DNA from: Ananas comosus
Taxonomy: Eukaryota; Streptophyta; Magnoliopsida; Poales; Bromeliaceae
Reading direction: 5' to 3'
DNA: 64,000 nucleotides
Assembly: GCF_001540865.1 (NCBI RefSeq)
Contig: NC_033634.1
Span: 1,998,729 to 2,062,728, forward strand
In this document: positions 47,304 through 59,556 of the stretch, one piece after another
How the letters are laid out: every line of letters starts with the position of its first letter
How positions within the stretch are numbered: the stretch's first letter is position 1
Translations under genes and position numbers: made by a program
The notes under the pieces: model-generated
Database searches by the model: none
The model's input: the letters and a program-made list of their open reading frames with translations, nothing else
Told to the model about the DNA's origin: nothing

Positions 47304-48061
47304 TAATTCACTTTCGAACTTAAAATGCTAAAATGGCCACTACTCTCTTACCAAGTGGGGCATTTGCGAGACATCAAAAGCAAGTTTGTCGATTAGTGTA
47401 TGGTCTCATGAGTTCTCACCTCTAGTTAAAAAGAACCGGATAAAGTTGTTCTAAACTGGAAAAAAAACCCAAAAAACTAATGAGCACATACCAGGCCAAA
47501 GAGAAGGACCGACGAGTTTAGTTTCGTCATTGGATTAAGGCCTTGTTTGGCCCAGCGGTGTGTGCGGCCTGCTGCTGATCTTTATGCGAGAAACCCCGAA
47601 TCAGAGCTTTCTCAGTAACATGGTGTTTTGCAGTTGAGCGCCGCAAAACTGCGGCCAAATGAAAATGTTAAGCAACTTAAGTTTCTACACATCGCAAATT
47701 ACCACGCAATGAAATTCTATTAAAGATAAAATAAGAGTACGAAATTTCAATAAATGTATTACAGCAGTACTTCTAGTTAACGCGGAAAGGATGACATAGA
47801 AAATTAAGAAAAGGAGAACGAGAATGGTGTATACGAATGAACCCTAATTTCTAAACCAGCAGGAGGCATCCTTAAAGATCATCAAAAGATAAAAGAACTG
47901 ATGAATGAAAATAAAGCTGCGAATTACTTTTAACGAACCTCAAGAAAAGGAATTAACCTCCCACACAGTATAGAATCGCACAGCTCGTATCTCAAAAATA
48001 AACCCATATGATGGTGTGTTGTTTGCTTGATCCAAACAAATGATGTCGCCGAACCACGCGC

Positions 48062-51000
48062 TTAATCGATCTTCACGGAAGAGTAAATCAACCGAGTGAA
48101 CCAGAAGCACGCATAGAACCCGATCGTGCCGGTAAGAACAAAGAAGGCATAGGAGGCAATGAGCATGTAGCCAAAGTACAAAATCCCGGACACTGGCTTT
48201 GTGATCTCGAGCTTTGTGAAGAAGTAGAAGGTGGCGTAGAGGAAGAGGTAGAGAGCTGAGGATCCTGAAGTCAAGTACGACCTCCACCACCACAGGTAGT
48301 CCTCGCTGCACAGCTGGAAGTAGCAGAGCACGATGGTGATCTCGGCACAGGTGACGATAAGGATAATGAAGACCAGGAAGAGGAATCCGAAGATGTAGTA
48401 GAACTGCTGGAGCCAAATGGAGGTGAGGATGAAGAAGAGCTCGATGAAAACAGCCCCGAAGGGAAGGATCCCTCCAATCAGTATGGAAAATATTGGGTTC
48501 ATGTACCAAGCTTGTTCAGGGATTTGCCTTGGAATTTTGTTCGTTTTCACCAGGTCTTCAATGGCAGGTTTCTGGAAGCCGATATAGCTTCCCACAAATA
48601 CGAGGGGGACGGAGATCCCAAACCAGAGCAAAACAAGGGCGAACATTGTAGTGAAGGGTACTGCTCCTGAGGACTTCTCCCCCCAGATTAGGGCATTTAA
48701 GACAAAAAAAATGGCAGCGACAACCCCAGGGAAAGTGAAAGCTGTTCTAAGAGTGATTTTTTTCCATTCTGAGCCCTTAAACATTTTATATAGCCGTGCA
48801 GAGGAGTAGCCAGCGAACAAACCCATGAAAACCCAGAGAAGGAGCATGGCAGTCATTAGCCCTCCTCTGTTTGAGGGAGAGAGGAAGCCGAGGACGGCGA
48901 ATATCATAGTGACAAGGAGCATACCGAAGAATTGGACACCAGTGCCAACATATACGCAGAGTAGGTCAGAGTTAGACGGGGGGCGGAACACATCACCGTG
49001 CACGAGCTTCCATCCAGTTTCTTCTTGTGCTTCCTCTTGGGTTTCAAGCTGGTTGTACTTGGAGATATCTCGGTATAGTGTGCGGAGCATGATCATCGCC
49101 ACCATACCAGATAGGAAGAGGACAATCATCAGAGAATTGACGATGGAGAACCAGTGGATCTGATCGTCGTTCATTAGAAGGTAGGTATCCCAGCGAGATG
49201 CCCACTTGACATCACTCTCCTGCAAGTAGAGAAAGATAAAAGACCATATATCAGTTTTAGTTCATTAAGGAATGAGCTCACTTGTGAATAGGTAACATTT
49301 ATTAGTTGCTGCTACCTGAAAGTCGATATCGTAGGTAAATATAATATCCTTATTAACTTCGACCTCCTGAGGAGAATCAGAGTTCACAACAGAACGCTTT
49401 GAATGAGGATCGCAGGTGCTCAGGCGAGTCTTATTACCATTCCATTGGCCTTCAAACTCATGTTTAACACTGAATCAAAGGATATTTTATTAGAGAGAAC
49501 AAATGGCGGGAGAAACCCAATGCATATATTAAGCCTTGAAAATCGAATTGTACCTGAATGGTTTAACCTCGAAGCCAACTATTCTAGCAGAGTCCATATT
49601 TGTATCCTTGTGATACTTGACTAGAAATGATAAATGGTTGTGGATGAAGTATTTCTCATCCTTACTCTACAAAGAAATGGTTTATACACAAGAAAATCAC
49701 AAACCTCAACATACTAAACTAGATGATTCTAGCAGATACATACTAAACTAGATGATTCTAGCAGATACATATATTTTTTTGTAAAAAATAGATTTACTTA
49801 CTCCAGAATATTGTCCTTTGACACCAACGTGAAAGCCATGCTGATAAACAACAGCTGAATCCTGATCCAGTCTTTTGATAGGAACAACTAGTGGGAGATT
49901 GTCAAGAATCCTGTAGATGAATTGAATTAGAAAATGACAAATCTCATTTATGCTTTTTCTCCAATTGCAAGTACGAAAAACAGAAGCCTTACATGTTTAT
50001 GCGGTACTCGTCCTCTATCTTTTCCTTAAAATCCTTTGCTTCCTTCTCACCGGGAGTAATCTTGCAGACAATCTGGCACATCTTAGGCTCTCTCATCTCA
50101 AACTGCGAACGGGAAAATCAATAGTTAAAGAACAACTGAGATATCAGAATATTAAAGAGAAAACAGATTCGCACTACATCAATGTGGTGAAACTAACCAC
50201 ATATGGAGAGTTCTCTATTCGGTCCCCACGAAGAACTTCGCCGAGGTTTTCTGCACTCTCCACTACAGTATCTGGTCGGCAGTAAGGGAGAGAATAGTAG
50301 GAGTATGGGAGCTGTGTCTTTATAGAACTTAGCTTGTTGACCTTCACCGGAAGCGGATCTTTCTGCAGACATCATTATTGTACTACAATTAAAGCATGGC
50401 AGAAAACCAAAATGCTTTTCTGATAGTAAACCATATCATCACTAGAAATGAAAACAAACTTTAAGGAGATTCCAATGAAAAGATTCTCGTAAAGATCAGT
50501 ATTTAACATCCAATATTTTATATGCACTACATCACTTAAGAGAGGTTCTCAAAACGTAGACATAAATTGGAGCAGAGTAATGTGTGAAATAACTAAAAGT
50601 TGAATATACTATCAGCACTAATCTCTCATGCGCACATGCATAAAAAACAAGAACTTCATACACCATCAATTGATAGAGAGAGAGAGAGAGAGAGAGATAC
50701 AGAAAGTCTATGGTATCTTGTGGCGGAAAAATCTTTTCTACTAGTATAAATGTAGGTCCAATAGATACAATGGGTAAATAAGATTGTTAAATATATCTTA
50801 GAATCTTGGACTCTATCAACTCCATGCAGCATCCTAAATAATTTGGAGAGAACGGGAAATTCGTTAAGTCAATGGAGGAGTCCGGGCTTTGACTTGGCTA
50901 CGGAGCTAATCAAATACTTTTGAATTTTCAGATCTGGCTTAAATTCTTTTCTTATTTCAGGCGGCCATTATACTTCATATAATATTGTGTAAAATTACCT

Positions 51001-51592
51001 CTAAGTAACTAGCACAATCTCTGCTCCGGCTTGTTCAAATTTTAAGCATCTGATTAATATGATGCATTGGTACAAGAACAACCTCCACAGAGTAATATTA
51101 TGTGTCAAACCACAAGGATCCAGCTTTCTCCATGCACAAAATCTCGCCTTTATCGACATAAATAACAAAACACGTAATAAAAAGTACGAATAGGCTATTA
51201 AAAAGAGCTGTGCATGATACTGCAGCATAAAAGCAAAATTTGCAAGCTTAAAAACTTTTTACACAATTCACACAGATCCAGATCTAACCGAGAACGACCT
51301 TTCCGATTCAAATCGCACTACATCTAAAATAAAATATATTATCTAAATCTAACAATCGATATAATACGAAATCCACCTCGCGAGAGCTCCGGATCTAAAT
51401 ACCACACTAAATTCGCACAACATGATACCAGATCTAAGGTCAGGGGCGGAGATCGAGAGGAGATCCGACGCTGACCTGCTGGAAATCGGCGGGGGCGACG
51501 CCGGGGAGGTAGAAGCAGCGGGCGGGGGCGGCGAGGAGCAGGATCACCGCTGCGATCCATGCGAGGAGCGCCGGCGACCGCGAGATCTCCAT
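48062..51592 (-). CDS. Transmembrane nine (TMN/EMP70, nonaspanin) protein
   Basis: Seven exons (51592-51476, 50362-50198, 50102-49993, 49910-49802, 49666-49554, 49469-49316, 49219-48062) give 641 aa with closing phases. A signal peptide (about residues 1-26) precedes [11 protein letters not shown], the conserved start of mature nonaspanins. The lumenal half includes [22 protein letters not shown] and [12 protein letters not shown]. The large last exon holds nine predicted membrane helices, with conserved GDVFRPP and FFIL..IW..QFYY blocks. The end SSVKID carries a KXD signal used for Golgi retention. TMN proteins act in the Golgi/endosomal membrane system in sorting and adhesion. The sequence is closest to the plant TMN group of about 640-660 residues with the FYLPGVAP start. 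Confidence 0.95.
49711..49768. repeat. 29-bp exact tandem in TMN intron 4
   Basis: Two identical copies of ATACTAAACTAGATGATTCTAGCAGATAC. Confidence 0.9.
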
Positions 51593-51703
51593 TGATGGAG
51601 AGAGGGGAGAGGAGGGGGTGCGTAGGGTCTTAGGGTTAGGGTTAGGGTTTCGACGGAGAAGACGAAGAAGAAGAAGAAGCAGGTGTCGGGAGCTGAGACC
51701 TCT

Positions 51704-51710
<7 letters not shown>

Positions 51711-51742
<32 letters not shown>
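51711..51742. repeat. (TC)n tract in TMN leader region
   Basis: About 32 bp of TC, roughly 120 bp upstream of the TMN start codon, probably within its 5' untranslated region. Confidence 0.85.
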
Positions 51743-51744
<2 letters not shown>

Positions 51745-53054
51745 CTTCTCAGAATCGCACTGCGAAATGGTGTATTTTTATTAAGAGTATTTCGAGGGGC
51801 GAATCGGTGAACGCGAGGGATTAAAAAAATGTCGGTTTATTTAATTTTGCAATTTGATCCTCACAACTTTTTTTTGTGCAAGTTGATCCTCAATTTTTTG
51901 ACCGCAAATAACTTATTCAATACAAAGGCCAATCTTTTTACTGAAATGTATTTTTTTAAAAAAAAACAATCTCAAAACATTATTCGTCTCCTAATTATAT
52001 CTTCAAACTTTTCGAAACAAACTGAATTTAATGAAATTGTCTTAGCTAGATTTTTCAAGAAAGGCTAAAAATAGGATTATATTCAGAAAAGTAATTCTAG
52101 TATTAGAAAAGTCAAATTATGGTAACATTAGGAGCATTAGCACTATCATGCATGTTACATCATTTTGGGGGTAAAATATGGTTGCTATGTCAACAGCAAA
52201 GAGGACAACATGGTTTGTAATTAGGTGTATGTTAACATTTGGCCCAAATTGAGCTCACCCTATTGGGTGAAAATGGGGCAATGCCCATGTGACAAGTAGT
52301 TAGGTATGAGGTACAATTTGTTTTTTATTATTGTTCACTATTAAGTATACATGTTATAGGGCACTACCCAATTAATAATAAAGTAGATATATTCTTTCGA
52401 AAGTAAATGCTTTTGACTTTTGATGTTAGGCCATGGTTAGCATGGAATAAAGATGAGATTTATTCTCGGAATTTGGGCTACCAAATTTTGAAAAAAAAAA
52501 AAAAAAATACCTCGTGTGTAAAAAATTTCTGTGCATCATATTCCAAGTCTCAATTGTTGGTTTCGATTACAGAGAGGATCTGGCATTTAGGATAAATAGA
52601 TCATCAATTCACAGAAATTTTTTGCGTACTAGGTCTGCGGAGGATCTGTACCCCAAAATTTGTTGAGTGAGTAATCCTTCTCCAGCACCTGTTCTACATA
52701 TAAAATACATTAGTTATATTTGCCATGCAGAGAAAGTGAGGAAAAAGTAGGGGAATTACAAACTTCACAATACATTGGTCCTTTTTGTTAGCCTCAGTGA
52801 TAATGTAGAAATCATACAATGTATAGTACAGAGAAATCTATACACAGCATTTAAACAACCACCAAGCTCCACAACTCAAATCTCAGTTCTCTCTGCTAAA
52901 TTATGACCGATGATTATGATGCTCTAATCCATGTTTGCTGTCTTGATCCCAAGATTCCACTAGGACTATACAGAAGAGCTAATACAACAACATTAACCTG
53001 CCAATAATAGTACGTAAATAAATACGACACTACTGTTAAAATTCTGTTTAATCT
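51743..53054. other. Spacer between the TMN start and the WRKY end
   Basis: AT-rich. The right end is probably the WRKY 3' untranslated region. I see no gene. Confidence 0.5.
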
Positions 53055-56000
53055 TCAAGTATTCTGGACCGCAACTGGCGGGGAATTTTCACCGAAATGA
53101 GGTTTCTTTATGCCGTCAGGGTTAGTTCGAATGCTTAGAAGAGTCTGAGCAGATTCCAGCGCCTTCTCGCCTCCGAGTTCTATAGCCTTGTTGCCATTTG
53201 ATTCTGCATCTACATGTGGCAGAGAGTCCTTTGGAGGTTCACAATCCGATGCGGCGTTTGGTGCGTTAGGTTGTTCGCCTTTTGCAGTAATGGAGGGACG
53301 TGGACTTCCTTTAGAATCGTTGCAGCTAAAAGCTGGTTGTTCGTGGTTGTGTTTACCTTCGTAAGTTATGACAATGGATTTCGCATCATCTGATGCTCTC
53401 TCAACGTGCTTACGAACAGGACAGCCGTCATGTGTGCACCGATAGTAGCTCCTGGAAATACAACACTGAAGTATTAGAGTAGAATGGAACAGAAACAGCA
53501 TTACTTTGGTAAATAATAAGTAAACAAAAATTTGATAGCATAGATCTACTAAATGTTGCATGTTTAAGGACCAAATTTTTTAAATTGAAATCAAGCTTCA
53601 CACCTAAATTTATAATTAACCCCATTTTATATCTTAGTCCATCTCAAAACATGATTGATATCCAAATTGGATGTAAAGTTAGCACACTATGATCGTTGAT
53701 ATATCCAAATTGGATGTAAAGTTAGCACACTATGATCGTTGATATATCCAAATTGGATGCAAAGTTAGCAGTACATGACAGCTCTTTAACTTCATCTGCT
53801 GGATTCAAAACATCGTTTATACTAAGCATGTGCAATGGTACTACAAACATAGTAGCAACTCATAGCCTTTCAACTTCAGCAGGTCCTTTGAAAACAGATT
53901 AAAGTAAGCTATTACAGCAACATATGGCTTGCAGGTCGAAAACCATATCATCAAAATTAGAAATAAAGTTGTCAAGTAGTACGTACTCTTGCAATAGGTT
54001 TTTCCTACTTAATATAATATTTAAATGGCATAAAGTCTATTTGAAGACATTTGACTCCAATCAACTCTCACTAGACTCCAAATAGCTAATACAAGGCACT
54101 CAGTCTCAAAAACTTGTAAAGAAGAAAATGACACAAAATAATCTGTTGAAAACTTAAAATTAGAAAGAATACCAGATGAAGATAAAAACTTTTAAGAACA
54201 TAGGAGTCTCTCCTACTATGTTACACACCTGTGCTATCAACTTTGTACAATACACTGGTCGAGTTTTTGCTCATTCACCCATTTGCTATTATCTTTCAAT
54301 TGTGAAGAATACATATCAGTTGCTTTGAATAGATAGAAGGGCGAGGTCTAACCACCAGGGTGATGTCTAACCACATATTATTTGTCTACACTCCTATTTC
54401 GATGCATAAGAACTTTTAATCTCCCCATCTAAACAAAAATTCAACTTTCAATGAATCCCTTGATCTTCCCAGTTGTAAAGGGCTGAATCTTTCCGTTTCC
54501 TTCATATCCCATGGAAAAGAGAGCTAAACTGAAAATTTAGTTCCCTTTTTGTCTTTCTATTATTTGACTAGGCTCCTAAAAGCATTCAACATCAGTTTCA
54601 TACCCTGCAATAAATAACTACTAATGCTTCAGGGAATTCGTAATGAGTTATTCTACAGCAAACTACTCACTCTTAAAGGAAGGCCTAGATGAATGATGGC
54701 GAGGCGATGCTGTGAATCACATGGCATACTGTTTGGTTATTTACATAAACTATAAACATCAGAGATGCCAGAAAATAATTCCCGTTCGTAATTATATAGT
54801 TTCAGGTGTTTGTTCTACTTTGAAATATATTCTTAGAGATAACAGTACACAGACATGGCATATCAGCTACTTCTTTAATACAAGGATGACCAATTATCTT
54901 CCACAGTAAACCACATAATGCTGCACAGCTGACAAAGTGAACTAATTGTAACACACTTCTGATCTAATTACTAAGATTATGTTTGACACGAGTATAATCA
55001 GGTTTGGAATCATGTGTTGTCATATAAATGTGTTGAAAGATGCAGAACTGGCATGCCTCCACATGAGTGCAAGTTCATGGTTCATGCTGAGAATAAGAAA
55101 ATATCTCTACTCTGATTGGAAATAAAGTAGCTAAGTACTTCATTTGCAGATCATGAGGAGCATCATGGCAAGAGCTCAGAGGAAATGAGAAACACCACAA
55201 ATAATGAAAGAACCTTTGAAAGCAAGAAATGATAATTTAGCTTCTCCTGTTGAACCCAGTTTTGAGGACATTATTCTCAGTTTTATTTTTCCACAAGGAC
55301 GTATGATGCATTTTAGTGAACCATTCAGATTGGTCAGTTAGTCGTCAAAGCTAGTAGGCTGATTTTCTTATTGCAACCTCTGAGGCTAATTCAGAATGAA
55401 AATAAAAATAGAAAACCATGGAAGACAGCAAAAAAGCACCTTGGATTTGGATTTCCCTTCACAATCTTCTGCCCGTACTTACGCCACCTGTAGCCATCAG
55501 TTACATGTCCAACATCATATGCAGTCTGCACAATAACTTTTGGCTCCCTCACTGCTTTTAGAGCTGGTGCTGGGTTAGTTGCAACGCTTTCAGTCATCCT
55601 GAGAATAAAGAACACCAAAAAGTTACTACAGCTTGTTAACTTCACCACACTGACAGGTTAGAAGTCTTAATGAGGTCTACTTGCCTTCGTTTTGGCTCTG
55701 GTTCTTCACTCAGATCTTCTTCATTCTTACTCCCAGGATCCCCTTCACAATCACTCGAGCAGTATAATTGTTGCTCGGGAGTTTCACTCCCAACATTCTG
55801 TTCAGTCTTGCAAGTTGTAGTCTCTGACTCATTAGCTTCTTTGTTTGGAACTTGCAAAGTCTCATTGTCTCCAGAAGGCCCGCTAGATGGAGGCCCTCTC
55901 TCTTTTGGGTATCTGGTTTTTTGAGGCGCTTCGTGGTTGTGTCCTCCTCTATATACTATCTCAACAACACGACCGTCCGGGCACCGCTCAATCTTCTTTT

Positions 56001-57913
56001 TAGCAGAACAACTAGTAGTCGTGCATCTATAATAGCTTCGGGAATTCTCACTGCTCTTCACTTGCTTCTGACCATATTTCCTCCAATTGAAGCCATCAGT
56101 AGTTGTGTTGCTCACAAGAGCAGGAGTAGATTGTGGTTTCTGCTCAGACAAGGGTGGTTTCTCTGACTTCGGTGTGGAACTATTTTCGTCAGTTATTGAC
56201 GGTGACCTTTGTTGCAGCTGGGCAGGGCTCACAGTAGGCAGAATAGGATGTGGTAATGAACTTGGTTGGGAGTTCAAAGCCTGCAACTGCAGCTGAGCCT
56301 GAGCTGTAACACTCGCCAAGGCTGCTTGATGGGTCATTGCAAATTGGCCCTAATTTTGAAATTAAAAATGAAGAGGTGTGAACATTTTATAAAAGAAAAA
56401 CAACTTTAAGAAAATTCTTCAGAGCTCAGCACCAAAAAAGGGAGCACACATAAGACGACAAATCCCTCTTAAATTGTCGTGTTGTCTCAACATGTATGGA
56501 GCAAATCACGCATAGGTGGGATGAGTAAAGTAAAAAATTAGAGTAGAGCTACTATACTCTTATGAGTAAAGAGCCCTTCGTACTCATAAGTTGTTTTCGA
56601 TGATGGAGCTTCTGAATCGACGATCTACTCCGTTAAATATGATCTAGAATATTTGAAACTCTAAGAAAAAATTTCGTAATTTTTTGAAATCATAATAAAG
56701 TCCATCAAGCAGGCAAAAAATGAATAGTCAAAATCGAACGACGTCCTAAAAATAGACGATCGGATCCTTAAATTTAAGATCAGAGTTATTGATCTTTATC
56801 TAGGTAGTGAATAGAATTTTCTATAAAAAATTCAACATATTCTAATTCTTTTACACCGTTAAACTAGCAAGTATCCCATACCGGCCGTTAAAAATTGTCA
56901 ATTTTATGACCTTTTGATCGTAAGGTAAATAATGTCGAAAAATTATAAAATTTGATTTCTAGAAGTTTTAAATGCTCTAGATAATGTTTACGATATGGAT
57001 CGTCGATTCGGAAGTACTATCGTTGGAAACGACTTATGAGTACGAAGGCAATTGTACTCAAAAGAGTATAGTAGCTGGACTCGTAAAAATTACATGTTTA
57101 TTTGGTTTTCTTGTGATTCTTTGGGTTGTAGACTAGTAGAGGCATATACATAGATGGAGAAAGTTATCATCAGATCACTAATTGTGCTTTTCCAGACAAC
57201 ATGATTGGCAACTGCACCGCCTCTTGTTTGTAATCCTCCTATCAGTATTTCCAACTACAGCTGCTCATCACCTTCTTACCAAAATTTAGCTGTTTTTCAA
57301 TCAGAAACTTATTTTTATGGCAAAATTACTGTTTCCTGTTTACATCATCCTAGAAATCAAAACTCCAAATTTGAACTATAGTTGCAAACATCACACAATT
57401 CAACCTAAACGGATCACTGTACAACTAAACTCCAAGAGAAAGCTCAAAGGCCACTCCAGCCACTAAACAGAGAGGCTATAATTATATTTTTCCGCATAAT
57501 CCGCAAACCCCCAAAATTAGGCATCAAAATTTCCCAAAAGTCAAAGAGTCTAAGCTACAAACTATAGAGATAAAGATGGGGCCACCGACCTTAAACCCCG
57601 ATGACTCGATCAGCGCTGCGGGGGCCAAGAAGCACGGCACCGCCATCACCGGCACGGTGAGGATCGGCGGCGGCGCCGCCGCGTGGGGCCCGCTCCCCGC
57701 CTTCGGCGACGCCATCGCCCCCGCGAGTAGCTGCGAGAACGTCCTCCCATCTCCCATCCCCACCCCCGCCGCCGCCGCCGCCGCCGCCGCCGCAGCTTCT
57801 CCCTTCACCTTGGGAGCGGAATCGGATGTCGGGGCCGGCGCGGCCTCCGCCTTCGCCACCGGCCACGCGGCGGGAGAGCTCGACTTCGCCGCCGCCGCCG
57901 CCTCCTCCGCCAT
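53055..57913 (-). CDS. Group I WRKY transcription factor
   Basis: Four exons (57913-57590, 56349-55685, 55598-55440, 53451-53055) give 514 aa. The N-terminus is Ala-rich with FSQLLAGAM and a Pro/Leu region. [15 protein letters not shown] resembles the WRKY3/4-type motif. WRKY domain 1 has WRKYGQK at 197-203 and zinc ligands C217, C222, H245, H247. Domain 2 has WRKYGQK at 368-374 and C388, C393, H417, H419. Both bind W-boxes (TTGAC) in other members, domain 2 mainly. The intron splitting domain 2 at NPR/SYYRC is the known R-type position. Intron 2 uses a GC donor (AAG/GCAAGT), because the only GT nearby breaks the frame. Intron 1 holds a family B transposon. An N at 57992 lies in the upstream region. 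Such factors act in defence and development. Confidence 0.93.
53660..53770. repeat. 43-bp tandem, about 2.6 copies, in WRKY intron 3
   Basis: Copies start at 53660, 53703 and 53746 (ATCCAAATTGGATGTAAAGT..). The third is partial with one substitution. Confidence 0.9.
56538..57081. mobile_element. Family B MITE (word CTTATGAGTAC) in WRKY intron 1
   Basis: The left end AGCTACTATACTCTTATGAGTA is mirrored at the right by ACTCAAAAGAGTATAGTAGCT. Both ends next carry CGTACTCATAAGT and its complement ACTTATGAGTACG, then GTTTTCGATGATGGAGCTTC. The interior CACCGTTAAACTAGCAAGTATCCC matches the copies at 9137 and 36752. No coding. Confidence 0.75.
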
Positions 57914-57995
57914 GGGAGCTACCCCTTTTTCTAGGGTTTCGAGCTTCGGAGCCACGAGGAGGGCGGGGGGGGTGGTTTAGAACGGGGAATCNGAA

Positions 57996-58002
<7 letters not shown>

Positions 58003-58031
<29 letters not shown>
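58003..58031. repeat. (GA)n tract upstream of the WRKY gene
   Basis: About 29 bp of GA, 11 bp after the N at 57992. Confidence 0.85.
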
Positions 58032-58038
<7 letters not shown>

Positions 58039-58249
58039 GCGGAAGAGGTTCGGTTTCTTTTTTAATTTTTTAATTTTTTTATTTTTGACTGTAATTGACT
58101 AGCAGGGGCGTTAGTTTTAACGGGGGAAGTTAACGGACGTTAATGCTGACGAGGACCTGAGAACGGAGACGCCGTTACTACGGTTCTGACACTGACACGT
58201 GGGGACCACAAAGTTTGAGAGAGACACAGGCTGTTGCATAGACCTCGGT

Positions 58250-58615
58250 CCATACACCATACTCCAAACTATGAGCTAAAAGCAACACTTTGGTCCCCAA
58301 ATTCTAAATTTATTATAATTTTAAGTTCGAAATTTTGAATTATTACGATTAAATTTCATAATCTAACTTGGTTGAGTAAATATTGATGTGTCGCTAATAT
58401 AAAAATAATGTAACAGTATTGTAATTAAGAATGCGATAATAATTATTATTTTTATATTTACCGATATATTAATATTTAGTCAATTATATTAAATTGTGGG
58501 ACTTGATTGTGGTCATTTACAAAGTTCAAATAAAAAATTATAATAAATAAAAGTTTGAAAATTAAAGTATCACACATCTTATAGTTTGAGGACCAAATGT
58601 ATAATTCAGTCTAAA
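58250..58615. mobile_element. Probable MITE upstream of the WRKY gene
   Basis: CTCCAAACTATGAG..TTTGGTCCCCAAATT..TTTATTATAATTTTAAGTTCGAAATTTTG on the left is mirrored by CAAAGTTCAAATAAAAAATTATAATAAATAAAAG..CTTATAGTTTGAGGACC on the right. No clear target duplication was found. Confidence 0.5.
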
Positions 58616-58904
58616 TCGTAAATGTTAGATATTATCTACTATGTAAATAATATGTGCGTTAAAAATCATAATTAAAAAGAAATCTTTTTGCTAGATATTA
58701 ACTCTCGTTAAAATATTTAGGACAATTTTTATTGAAAAGATTTTAGATTTGGAATAAAAACTTAAATGATTGACTTTTAAGCCCATTCGCTTGGTTTTAG
58801 CTGATCACATTTCTACTTTTTTTCAAAGGTTTTAAAAAATACCATCAATTTTAGTTTTTATTCTACTTATAAATTAACCAGTCAAAGAGAAAAGCAGAAT
58901 ACTC

Positions 58905-59015
58905 TCCGTTCTATTTACTTTTTTTTAAAAAATATCTTAGCTAGAAATATGTATCAATTAGATTTCGAATTTAAAATCTCAAATGTACCAACAATCAAAT
59001 CCGTGGCTAAAAAAT
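58905..59015 (-). mobile_element. Degenerate SINE fragment
   Basis: The plus strand shows TTTTTTTTAAAAAATATCTTAGCTAGAAATATGTATCAATTAGATTTCGAA. This is the SINE tail and B-box region in worn form. The 5' part is not recognisable. Confidence 0.5.
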
Positions 59016-59029
59016 TGTCTAGTTTTGTG

Positions 59030-59555
59030 GAAGTGGGTGAAAACCTACTTTCATCACTTTTTGTGTTTATTTTGTTGTAAATCGAAAAAATAATATAACT
59101 CAAGTTATATTAGATCTTCACTTTATCTATTATTGACTTTTCTCTCTAGAGTGCTGAACCAAGTTTCCACCGGACTCAACATTCTTTAAAAAATTTATTA
59201 AATATTGAAACCTAAACTCCACTTTAATAAAATGAGTTGGGGTTAATATTTTTTTTAACAATAGATTAGGATTACTTTTTTTCTAAAAAAAAGAGATTTA
59301 ATTATTTAATAGGTTGGATTTTATATGAATAAATTTATCACTATATTTCGAAGGTAACGAAATCCACTTATTTATATCAAAATAAATAATGAAACTCGAA
59401 AATTAATTTTATCAATATCAAGTTACACCAAAACGAATATAAAAAAAAATAATTGAATTTAACTTTCAGACTATATAAATTACATCAAAACAAAGAAAAA
59501 AAAAAATCTATACTTCGGAGAAAATTAAACACCATTATACTTGAGTTTCGTTGAA
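59030..59555. mobile_element. Truncated Tourist-like MITE, reverse of 1659-2225
   Basis: Read in reverse: ACTCAAGTATAATGGTG, TGTTTTGATGTAATTTATATAG, GTTTTGGTGTAACTTGATATTG and TATTAAATAATTAAATC. These match successive parts of the 1659-2225 element. The outer end is interrupted where the next element begins. Confidence 0.6.
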
Positions 59556-59556
59556 T

